A stretch of 64,000 nucleotides of DNA from Peltaster fructicola (taxonomy: Eukaryota > Ascomycota > Dothideomycetes), in the NCBI GenBank assembly GCA_001592805.2, contig CP051140.1:1489501-1553500 (forward strand), given 5' to 3'. Positions 10,126-19,987 of this stretch are shown piece after piece. How positions within the stretch are numbered: the first letter of the stretch is position 1; every line of letters begins with the position of its first letter. The notes beneath the pieces were generated by a model that saw only the letters and a list, made by a program, of their open reading frames with translations, was not told where the DNA came from and did no database searches. Both the position numbers and the translations under genes were made by a program.

Positions 10126-10354
10126 GAGGTGTCTAGCACCTCGTGAATACTATGTAATTGTAACAATTCTGCTAGCATGGTAACGAGATCTTGTTGTGCA
10201 GACATACCTTGCTGAGAACGTCCAACTCCTGGCAGATACCTCATCGTGATTCAGTGATGAAGATTTTGGATGAGGTCCTCAGGGCGGGCTACGCTTTAGA
10301 ACGGCGAACAACTGTTATGTGTATACGCCAGTTCTATCATGGCTCAAGCAATGC

Positions 10355-12800
10355 CTAGTCTACACGTAACACTCTGGCTCCCTTTCGCTTGCCAGCCTTT
10401 CTCCTCTTGTTGCCCTTCTGAAAGGCAGTAGCCTCATGCAGTGTACGACCAATGTTGTCGTCTTTCTTTACTGCATAAATCCTGATCATCCAGTTCTCAC
10501 TGGTGAACACTTCCTCAACTGTGTTGAGTTCTGGTCCCTCAGACGGGAGCTTGCTCTGTCGGACTCGGTCGACAGCCTGTCCCTGAGGGAAGATGCTGGC
10601 GAACTTGTAGTAACTCATCTTGTACATCAAGCTGTTCCTCATTGTAGGCGTAGCCTCTTGGTCAATGCGGTACTCTCCACGAGCTGTGAAGTAATTCCTT
10701 TCTTGAACCTCATCTGGCCAGATACCTGCGAATGTCAGCTGTATTCTCCACCACTTCTGTCGTGCTTACCTTCTGCAATCCTCACCATCCACAAGAACTT
10801 GTTGATATCATCTCCCGAGTATCCAAGCAGACCTCCGAAGACCACCAACACGTAGTCGACTTCATGTTGTCTCATGATTGGCCAGCTGACCTCCTCTCGT
10901 GAGCTCATGGCCTTACCAACGGTGGCGATGTGCGTGTTGTTCCAGGTGTTGTTGTCCACAAGCGTAGGACGATCAGCCATACCTCCGATTTGGTAGCCGT
11001 AGTCCCACCAACTCATGACCTTGGCATCTGGAGCAGTGTTCTGTCGAAGCCAGTAGTATGCCTCACGGTAGTCGTCGATGATGTGCTGACCTTGCGGTGT
11101 TTGCGATGCCAGCACCACGGATGGCGAGGAGTATGCGTTCGAAGTGACCCATGTGCAGTGCAGGACGAACAGCAAGAGGTAGACCGTGACTGAGCCGCCA
11201 ACGATCAACTTCGAAACGGCGTTGTAGACACCAACGAGAGGCTGCTTGGTCGAGCGCAAAGAGTCTGGGATGGCAGCCTTCAGCTTCGTGCCAAGATCTG
11301 CTGCAGCGGATGCGTTGTCAGCTTCAACAGGCTGCACAGGTGACTTGGCCACCAAGAATGTGTCAAGCACTTGGCTCAATGCCATCGCAGCGGCCACACA
11401 GACGATAGGTGTTAGTGTAAGCATCAAACGGACCATGACACCCGCGAAGTAAGATCCGAGCACTGCGTAGATGACAACGAAGACCTGCACATCAGTCAAA
11501 TCTCGGAAGCAGATGTAGACTCCAGCAGGGAACAGCCAGATGAGCATGTTCAAGTCGAAGAAGAAAGCTGGCCATGCAGTAGGTTGATGCTCCGAGACTG
11601 ATGCAATGATTGGAATGTGGATCTTGGCGTAGCCAGTGTCGAACAGGGAGTAGAATCGACCACCCCATGGAGCGATGGTTCCAGACACTGTTAGCAGCAC
11701 CAAGAATGCAGAAGCAAGGACAAAGCTGAGCACGACCAGCGCGAGCAGAAGTGTCTGGAACTGCTTCGATGGTAGCTGGTGGCGGATGTACTCGGTGAAA
11801 GCAACGACCTGCAGCAGTCCGAAGACGCCTATTGAAAGTCAGCTTAGGCCCTCACTCTATGGCATCCACATACCCAGAGCAGCCATGTGCTCACTGCTCT
11901 GCACTGGCAAGAATCCAACGAATGGAATCTGCATGGCGGCGAGCGTGCCAAGGGCGTACCAAGTTGTGTAAGAAGTGTACAGCCTTGTGCTGTATCGACC
12001 CATACAAATCAGGACAAACACATGTAGTGGCAACAAGTTCGTGATGAACGCAAAACCTCCCCATGCTGACACCATGTACCCGTAGCTCAATGCTGTCAAC
12101 GCTCCCCAGGTAATGCTTCCAATCTTGACAGCCTTGATCCAGAGATAGAAGGTGAAGACCAACAAGAAGATGGCGATAGCCTCGTTATCATAACTTCCTG
12201 CCACCGATCGTGAGATATATCCAGGAGTGATGCCCATGAACGCAGCACTAAGCAGACCAGCTGACTGGCTGTCGGAGATCTCGGATGTCAGGAGGTATGT
12301 TGCAAGAGCAGTCAGTCCTGAAAAGCCTGGTGCCAGCAGTACACAGACGTTGCGAATGTCGACTGGTATCGTGAGAGCTCGGAGTGCATGGTAGATTGTG
12401 CCGGCTGTGACCATCAGACCTGGGTAAAGTGTGCCTCCCGTAACTCGTCCCAGAGGGTGCCATGTTCCTGCACTTATCAGACTTGTCATCGCCTTGCTCT
12501 TCTGAACCTACTGTCATCGAACCAGTTCCAGAAGTCGTAGTAGCCATGCTGTACGAGGTACTTCGTCGCTCGAAAATTGAACCAAGGATCAACTAAGTAG
12601 TGTCAGCTGTAGTCCCAATTCATCGCCTGCACCGTCTTACACTCGTGGATGATACTCTCAAACCGGATAACCGAGAATAGTCGACTGGAGACTGCAGCGG
12701 CAGCAATTGTGCATAGGATGATCAGTCGGAGTAATCCGCGAGTGTTGCGACCGCTCTCTCCCTTGAAGAAGGCGTCTCCGCCTGTAACTTCAACGGCCAT
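10355..12800 (-). CDS. stt3: Oligosaccharyltransferase catalytic subunit STT3
   Basis: Five exons (12800-12641, 12592-12512, 12467-11874, 11828-10770, 10725-10355) give 754 residues; introns are 48, 44, 45 and 44 nt. STT3 transfers the lipid-linked glycan to Asn in N-X-S/T sequons in the ER lumen. Evidence: [14 protein letters not shown] (restored only by splicing intron 1), [21 protein letters not shown], many membrane spans, the catalytic WWDYGYQI motif at residues 552-559, and [11 protein letters not shown], the conserved doubly glycosylated loop known from yeast Stt3. The C-terminus is basic ([15 protein letters not shown]). Length agrees with yeast Stt3 (718). Conservation at every junction makes this call very safe. 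Confidence 0.97.
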
Positions 12801-13248
12801 GCTGGAATACAATCAAAAGGAGTGTCGAGAAAGCATCAAGCAGGTTCAATGCGCCAGTAGTGAGAGCTCGGTAATATTGTTGATGCAGACGTGTACAATG
12901 GAGCAAGCTGGCTTTCTGACTCGTTGAGCGACACAGAGCTTCGACTGCATGACTCAATCACCCTGTCGTATTGTCCACCATCGCAGGCGCCTCAAAGCAT
13001 GAGAGAACCATGTCAACAAGCATCGACCTCCAGCCGTAGAGCTGTAGCTAACAGCACAGATCTCAGCTCTTAGTGTGAGCCTCGACTTTACAGTTGTCGA
13101 GAACAGCAGCATGTTTGACTCTTCCCATATCACGAGCACCACCATGGATGAGTAGTGACAGTCACATTGCAAGATAGCGATGCTTTGCCAGCGTCAGAGT
13201 TGTCTCCAAGATATCACGCTTCTTCTATGTCATTATATGAGTATATCC
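12801..13248. other. Intergenic region: STT3 promoter and PEX5 3' flank
   Basis: About 450 bases between two minus-strand genes. Short open frames on both strands lack any domain or codon-level support. Presumed promoter of STT3. Confidence 0.45.
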
Positions 13249-15213
13249 TTAGAAGTCAAACTCCTTTCTGAACACATTGATGTCCATGTCAGCTCCGACC
13301 TTCTCAGCGAGATCTCGTCGGTCCATCTGGGTGAACACACGCCTCAGGGTATCAAGAATGTTCGTGCTCTGGTTTTGCTGAAGCTGCTCATCGACCACTC
13401 GGTCAGGCACATCGTTACCATTGCCATCCTTGAGCAGTTCTGCAGCTTTTTGACGACCCTCTGCTTCCATGACCTTGTGCATGCTGAGAGCGCCGAGCAG
13501 ATGTGTTGCGGCCTCTTCATAGCAGGACAGATTGATCGAGCTGACAGCCAAGTTGTACCTCGCGCGCACAAAGTTTGGTCTGATCTCGAGAGCACGACCG
13601 TATGCCTCGATGGCGTCCTCGCTTCGGCCAGAGTTGGCCAGCGTAGCACCTAATCTGTTCCACAGTAGGTGCTCCTCGCCCTCTCTTTTCATACTGCCAT
13701 GTTGAGCACTGTTCAGTGCTACCGTGAAACAATCAACGGCCTTGTCGTAGTCTTCACTGCCATAGAACAGCACACCGAGTCCAACCTGTACATCCACATC
13801 AACTCCACTGCCTTCAGGGTTGAGCATAGCTGCCTCAAGGAAGAGCTCTGTCACACGCTCATGCAGAATGTGACGGTCTGTGAATGTCAAGTCCTCTGCT
13901 GCTGCTTCGCCGAGTCCACGTGGTTGTACGTTCAGCTGTGGATACTTGATGCTGATCCACCGTTCAAGCGTGCGGTAAGCAAGGGAATCGAATGATTCGT
14001 TCGTGTAGCTGACGCTCAAGCCCATGAGAGCGTCCAAGTTGTTTGGATCGATCTTCAGGGCATGTTCAAGAGCCCGTATAGCAGGGACTTCCTTCTCATT
14101 TTGTGCCTGTGCCTGTCCGAGAGCCACCCATGCCTCGACAAACTCCGTGTCTTTTTGCACAGCCGCTTCGAATGCAAGTGCAGCCAACGATAGATTTCCT
14201 CCCTCCCGCAAGATCTTCAATCCCTCTTCGTAAGCATTCGGTACATCCTTGAAGATGTTGTCCTCCTCGAACATGTAGTTGCCGACTTCTCGTGCTGCAT
14301 CGGCATCCAGTGTTCGTAGATCGTCGAAAGCACCGTCGCCATCGAAGTCCTTCCACTGGTCGTATTCGTCCTCAGTTGCGGCCATTGCACTGCTAGCATT
14401 AGCTTGACGTTCCTTCTGAATGCCGTTCCAGACGGCTTCAAAGTCCCCATAGCCAGTCTCGGAGCTGTTGTCCGTGAGCTGAAGCTCTGGCAGGGTAGTG
14501 AAGACTCACCGATCTATGCCGTTCAGCTCCTCCTCGATAGCCTTGTTAGCCTCTTCGTCCAACTGGTCGCTATAGTCATGTAATCGTTGATCCTCTGTGC
14601 TCAGCTCTTCAAATTGCTTCTCCCAGTCGGTGTCACTCAACTCTTGTACTCGACCCTTGCCCTTGCCCTCAAAGTTCTGCTGCTGCATCTCTGAAGGTCG
14701 TAGGAACTGACTCTGAAACATCGGTCGTTGCATGCTGCTGTATCCTCCATACATAGGTCGGTACTGCTGTGACATGCCTTGGCTGACTGGGCTGGCATTT
14801 TCGAATCGTGCTTGTGCGTGGCTCTGTCCTTCTCTGAATTTCGCAAACTCGTTTGACGACCAGGCAGGTCCAGAGTTCATCTTCATCTGTTCCATACCCG
14901 GAAGGCCATTCCCGGCGAACTCGCTGGCCCAGCCATCATTCCGCTCGATGCGCTCTGCCTCACGTCTGAGTTGCTCAAAGTGGAACGGCTCGTTCGGTAC
15001 TTGTGCATTAAAAAGAGGTGCGCCTTGCTGTGAGAACTCGTGAAAGGCAGCCTCTTCCGCCTGTGATCCACCTTGCGATCGGAAGCCTAGGTTTCCTGGT
15101 TGTCGAGATGTGAGTCGGTCACGTTGTAAAGATGTGTCTGACTGCGTCTGCTTCTGAAATTGTGCGAGTGGATTTGCAGCAGTCGAGCATTCCGGGCCAC
15201 CAAGGAAAGACAT
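13249..15213 (-). CDS. pex5: Peroxisomal import receptor PEX5
   Basis: Two exons (15213-14510 and 14464-13249), one 45-nt intron, 639 residues. PEX5 binds the C-terminal PTS1 signal of matrix proteins in the cytosol and carries them through the peroxisomal membrane. The N-terminus MSFLGGPECSTAANPLAQF holds the conserved Cys (residue 9) whose ubiquitination recycles the receptor. The disordered N-half has WASEF and WEKQF, WxxxF/Y motifs that bind PEX14/PEX13. The C-half is a set of TPR repeats (for example NLSLAALAFEAAVQKDTEFVEAWVALG and LLWNRLGATLANSGRSEDAIEAYGRAL). Splicing gives ELNGIDRSETGYGDFEAVWNGIQ, matching the usual fungal GDFE-WxGIQ linker; upstream AGs in the intron would shift the frame. 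Confidence 0.96.
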
Positions 15214-15439
15214 ATTTGTTGTTGAAAGATGGTCTTCAGAAATCAGGAGTAGTTGTTTTGAGTCCACCAGATGTCTTGTGAATGTCGGCATACAGGTCAG
15301 ATGGAAAGCCGAGGCTTTGTGAACCGAGCTTGCCACAGTCACTGCTAGATCACGCGATGAGTGTAGCCTGTATATTTACATACTAGTTACAGCATGGCTA
15401 TAAAGACAAGGTATAGTACAAAAGTGTAGATGTATCTAT

Positions 15440-16456
15440 TCAGAGCTCAGAAGATCGTGGTGCCACCTGCGTCGGTTGCGTGAAATCGATCTTTAGCGTT
15501 CTGCCATAGATGGTCTTGTTGCTCAACTGCTTTGCAGCCGTCTCAGCAGCAGCCACGGTTTCGAAATCAGCATGGGCGAATCCTCTTGGCTGTCCAGTAC
15601 GCCTGTCAATGGCAACTCGGACATCGAGGACGTTCTTGCATTCGCGGAAGAGATCTGATCGGCATTAGTGATGCACAAGTCAATGATGCTGATGCTTACC
15701 ATTCAGATCGCGATCCGACATCTGGTAGCTCATGTTACCAATGAACAATGTCTTAGATGGTGGGTTTTTGGGGCTGGTATAGGTTGATGATTTCGGCCGA
15801 TGTCCCTGATCCCTAGACATACTGACTACTGCTCGGCGTCCAAACAAGAGCTGGTCGTTGAATTCGTCCACAGCTCGCTCAGCGGCCTCTCGGCTGGCGA
15901 AGTCCACAAAGCCGAAGCCCTTGGATTGTCCACGCTCATCAACGGGAATGCGGACATAGAGAACCTCTCCAAACTTGCTAAATGTTTCCTTCAGCTGCTC
16001 GACTTGGACCTCGAAGAAGAGGTTGCCGATGTAGATGTTGGCTCCAGACCGTCGTCGTGTGGTCTGGGCAGTAGACTCTGACGTTGCCGCAACCTGCTGC
16101 TCGCTGCTATCTGTGCTCTTCGACACATCTGCAACATAACCCTCGTGCGGAAGCTGGTCGGTGGACTCTGATGTGGCTGCATGTGCTTGGCTTGAGGTCG
16201 ATGCTGCTTCCTGACCCGATTGTGCGACGTCCGGCTCCAGAATACTCTCCTCGCGTACTTCCTTCAATTCTTCAGCAGAAGGTTCCGCTTGTGCCGGTTC
16301 CTTCTCTTCTGCAAACCGTGGTCGGATCTGGGAGAAGTATCGAGAGGGTGTGGCGGGATGGAATTGTGTCACGCGAGTTCTTATGACTGCTTGAGGTGCA
16401 ACGCTGCGAAGAGCAGATGATGTGAGGACCGCGCGACTGCGCGACGAATGGCGAAC
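15440..16456 (-). CDS. Two-RRM RNA-binding protein, probably organelle-targeted (5' end unresolved)
   Basis: Two exons seen: from 16456 or beyond to 15700, then 15654-15440, with a 45-nt intron. RRM1 has RNP2 IYIGNL and RNP1 KGFGFVDF; RRM2 has RNP2 LFIGNM and RNP1 RGFAHADF, the second split by the intron and rebuilt by splicing. Between the open upstream frame and RRM1 lies an acidic, Ser/Glu-rich linker. The frame upstream of RRM1 reads RAVLTSSALRSVAPQAVIRT then HPATPSRYFSQIRPRFAEE, which looks like a mitochondrial presequence. It contains no ATG before RRM1; it is open back to a TAG at 16457-16459, where the sequence (gactgactag) is a good branch/acceptor site. So an upstream exon or a non-ATG start is needed. 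Likely role is RNA binding in mitochondria (inference). Confidence 0.85.
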
Positions 16457-16986
16457 CTAGTCAGTCGTCAGTTGTGATCGCCAACATTTTATGAATCGTG
16501 TGCCATACATTGTTGATCGAACTTATCTCTGGCTTTTAAGACCGCAATAGAACAGAGGTACAGAAGCGATACAGCGCCGCGACTCAGATTGTGGCGATGG
16601 GAAGGACAATGTTAGGAAGGTTGAGAAAGCAATTGCTGATGTGCGTGTCGAGATACTGAAAGGAGATTGATCTTCTTGATGGAAAAGTCGTCTGCGAGTC
16701 ATGTATCAATACTAGCCTGGGGAGGATGACTTGGGTATCGAAGTTCATTGTCGCATACAACTTGTGCTCCCTTTAACAGATCACAATATGCGCACATCAT
16801 CTGTCACAGCCTCACCGCCAGTCATCCAGAGAAGAGGCATCACGGTCGTAGTTTCGACTACTGCGTACGTTTCTTTGACGTCCAATGCAAGGTTGATTTA
16901 CGTCATGGTCGCGTGAGACCGTGCACTTCTCGTGATCAAGGGTCCACCTCTACACTTCCTACTGCTAATCATGTCTACTTGTCGAT
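16457..16986. promoter_or_regulatory. Divergent promoter region, RRM gene and PSO2
   Basis: About 530 bases between divergent starts. On the minus strand a likely intron runs from a GTATGG donor at about 16508 to the actag acceptor at 16457, so part of this region is transcribed leader or first exon of the RRM gene. An ATG with a 60-codon open frame begins at 16701 on the minus strand and could be a first exon; not decided. Confidence 0.4.
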
Positions 16987-19698
16987 ATGTTTCGCAAACC
17001 ACGAGATACCACGACTACGACAGATGTAGGGAGAGCTCCGTCGCCAGGCGTTGGTCCTGCAAAGACTCCGTTTACTCTTGCCGTACCTCCCACCATACCT
17101 ATACCGACCAAGATGACTGTGGCAAAGACCAGAACGCCTGGTAAGGCAGTGCCATTACCCACGATTGGACGACAAGGAGCAATTGGCACCACGAAGAAGA
17201 GCCTTGCTGCTGCAAAGCTTAAAGAGAAGGGCAATGGCAATATCATGAGTTTCTTTCGTAAAGAGGAGACAGGGCTATTCTTTGGTGAGGCTACGCCGAC
17301 CACCAATGGAGACGACAATAACGAGGCCCGATTCAACGAGTATGAAAGTCCTCAAAAGCGTCGACGGCTAAGCGTAGAGCCAGAGATTGTGTCGACGTCA
17401 ATCGACACCATTCCCGAGCAACAACTTTCACGACAAAAGACTGCGCCTGGACCTTTCATGGAGGATTCGGACGATGAAAACGAAGAGAGGGAAGCGCTCA
17501 CTCCAGGTCCTCAAGACGTACATCATGTAGCATCTCCTGAACACGATCTCGAGCAAGAAGCAGACACTGCCATCAAACCTGAGCCTGTTGAAGATGAGCC
17601 ATTCACAACAACCATACCATCGACCATCACATCAGACATAGCACATGGGGTGAGACAAAGTCCGCCTGTTCAAGCAGCAGACGGAATTCAGGAGTCTCTC
17701 CAAGACAGCATGGATCACGGAACGGATCTGGTACATCAGAAAATGCGACGTCCGGCACTGTTGAAGCAAGAGACAAGCTTTGCCCCAGATCTCACGGACT
17801 TTGCAGAGTTCGAAAATCTTGAGGGCGATTTCGATGAGGACCTTTACGAAGAAGGAGATGAATTCATCGAAAGACGATATATGGAAGAGCAGGCACGTCT
17901 GGAGGCAGAAGAAGGCGAGACGAACCATGCACAAACCCAGAACTGCGCTCTTACCAAAGATGATGCAGCATGTCCGATATGCAACGAAAGCCTGGCGGGT
18001 GTTGCGGAGCAAGAAGCTGCTGTTCATGTCAATGGCTGCCTTGACGGGAAACCGGTGTCGCTGAAGAAGGAAGCACAGACTCCTGTCAAGACAGAAGGCT
18101 CTCTCAATCCTAAGCAGTTTCGCTGGCCATCTAGACCTCCCAAACCTGGTCAGCAGAATCCCTTCGCAATGGACGATGGGTCCGGAGTTGGCGGTTCTGC
18201 GTTCAACAAGCTCATGTCCGGTCACGCAGAAGACGCAGCCTGGGCCGAAGCTGCTGCTCATGAGCACGCCAGTCGTGGTAAGCCATCATGGCAACGCACA
18301 TGTCCATTCTACAAGATCTTACCTGGCTTCTCAATCTGTGTCGATGCCTTCCGATATGGTGCGGTACAAGGCGCCGCCGCATACTTCCTGTCTCACTTTC
18401 ATTCCGATCATTACGTGGGATTGACATCAAGCTGGACTCATGGCCCAATCTACTGCTCACACGTCACGGCCAATCTGGTGCGACAACAGCTCAAAGTCGA
18501 TCCAAAGTATGTATTCGATCTCGACTTCGAAGAGACCGTTGAGGTCCCCGGCACGAAGGGAGTACAAGTCACCATGATCTCTGCGAATCACTGTCCAGGC
18601 TCGTCGTTGTATCTTTTCGAAAAAGTCATTGGCAAGAAGACGAACGGCCAGCCAAGGATACAGCGTGTGCTCCACTGCGGCGACTTCAGAGCTTGTCGAA
18701 TGCATATTCAGCACCCACTTCTCATGCCCGATATCCGAGACAAGATCAGTGGCAAGACCACCGAGCAGAAGATAGATGTATGCTATCTTGACACTACCTA
18801 CCTGAATCCGAGGTACGCATTTCCCAGTCAAGAGAATGTCATCAAGGCATGCGCAGATATGTGTGTCAGTCTGTCGAGGGTGACCGTTGATGAAACAGAC
18901 GGCTGGGAGCAGATGAAACGCCAACGAGCTGGAGAGGGAATGGTCAAGTTTGTACGCAGGGAGTCCTCTGGCTTGCAAGAGGAAGGCGACCCTACGACAG
19001 CGAACGACCTGAAGCTTGAGACAGCACCCTTGACTACACAGCAGAAGCTATCGAGTAACCAGTCACAAGCCACGCGAGGACGTCTGCTCGTCGTTGTCGG
19101 CACATACAGCATTGGCAAAGAACGTATCTGTCTAGGCATCGCTAGAGCTCTCAACAGTAAGATTTGGGCCCCTACTGGGAAGCAGCGGATAGTGCGTGCA
19201 CTGAAGGATCCCGAGCTGGACGCTCTCATGACTACCGATCCTCGAGAGGCGCAAGTCCACATGACGCCTCTGTTTGAGATTCGTGCCGAAACGCTGGACG
19301 ACTATCTCAAAGATTACTGGCCTCACTTCACAAGAGCAGTCGGTTTCAGACCGAGTGGATGGACGTACAGCCCACCGACATCACGATTCACAGACTCTCC
19401 TACGGTGCAAACAGTCCTTCACAGCGACAATTGGAAGTCGACTTTCAGCATGAGAGAATTGGTGCCTCAGCGAGGAAGCACCAGTCGAGCAAGCTGCTTT
19501 GGTGTGCCGTATAGCGAACACAGCAGCTTTCGAGAGCTGACAATGTTCTGTTGTGCTCTCCGTATCGACAAGATCATACCTACTGTCAATGTCGGCAGTG
19601 CGAAGAGCAGGGAAAAGATGAAATCTTGGATAGAACGATGGCAGAATGAGAAGAAGAAGAATGGCTTATATGCATTGCCAGAAGATGGCAGTTGGTGA
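16987..19698 (+). CDS. pso2: DNA cross-link repair nuclease PSO2/SNM1 (beta-CASP metallo-beta-lactamase)
   Basis: Single exon, 903 residues. SNM1/PSO2 is a 5'-3' exonuclease that trims DNA around interstrand cross-links. Seen: a UBZ-type zinc finger (Cys329, Cys332, His347, Cys351) that in SNM1A binds ubiquitinated PCNA; the metallo-beta-lactamase motif SHFHSDH (residues 469-475) for the metal ions; ISANHCPGSSLYLF and HCGDFRACRMH later in the fold; and the C-terminal DRMBL region ending in PYSEHSSFRELTMFCCAL and IIPTVNVG. An N-terminal NGNIMSFF (83-90) has the spacing of a PCNA-interacting peptide with Asn in place of Gln. Longer than yeast Pso2 (661) because of the disordered N-terminus. Confidence 0.96.
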   Translation: MFRKPRDTTTTTDVGRAPSPGVGPAKTPFTLAVPPTIPIPTKMTVAKTRTPGKAVPLPTIGRQGAIGTTKKSLAAAKLKEKGNGNIMSFFRKEETGLFFGEATPTTNGDDNNEARFNEYESPQKRRRLSVEPEIVSTSIDTIPEQQLSRQKTAPGPFMEDSDDENEEREALTPGPQDVHHVASPEHDLEQEADTAIKPEPVEDEPFTTTIPSTITSDIAHGVRQSPPVQAADGIQESLQDSMDHGTDLVHQKMRRPALLKQETSFAPDLTDFAEFENLEGDFDEDLYEEGDEFIERRYMEEQARLEAEEGETNHAQTQNCALTKDDAACPICNESLAGVAEQEAAVHVNGCLDGKPVSLKKEAQTPVKTEGSLNPKQFRWPSRPPKPGQQNPFAMDDGSGVGGSAFNKLMSGHAEDAAWAEAAAHEHASRGKPSWQRTCPFYKILPGFSICVDAFRYGAVQGAAAYFLSHFHSDHYVGLTSSWTHGPIYCSHVTANLVRQQLKVDPKYVFDLDFEETVEVPGTKGVQVTMISANHCPGSSLYLFEKVIGKKTNGQPRIQRVLHCGDFRACRMHIQHPLLMPDIRDKISGKTTEQKIDVCYLDTTYLNPRYAFPSQENVIKACADMCVSLSRVTVDETDGWEQMKRQRAGEGMVKFVRRESSGLQEEGDPTTANDLKLETAPLTTQQKLSSNQSQATRGRLLVVVGTYSIGKERICLGIARALNSKIWAPTGKQRIVRALKDPELDALMTTDPREAQVHMTPLFEIRAETLDDYLKDYWPHFTRAVGFRPSGWTYSPPTSRFTDSPTVQTVLHSDNWKSTFSMRELVPQRGSTSRASCFGVPYSEHSSFRELTMFCCALRIDKIIPTVNVGSAKSREKMKSWIERWQNEKKKNGLYALPEDGSW

Positions 19699-19987
19699 GT
19701 TTCTGCTGCCTCAAACTATAAGCTAGACAACGTCCTGTCATATCGTACAGCTGCATACTTTACATATCGAATCGATCTACCTTCAGCTTCGAGGTATATC
19801 CTCTTGTGATGAGTCGGCGTCAGTTTACGTGATCGGCTGTCGCAGGTCTTCATTCTTCTACACACCCAGTGCACGAAGGATATCTGTGCGACCATAGGTG
19901 CGATGGCCGCTCCCCAAATCCTGTAGGACTATTGCCATTCACCAGCCTGCTTACAACGCTGTGGACTGACTGCTCACTCCAAGCCTT

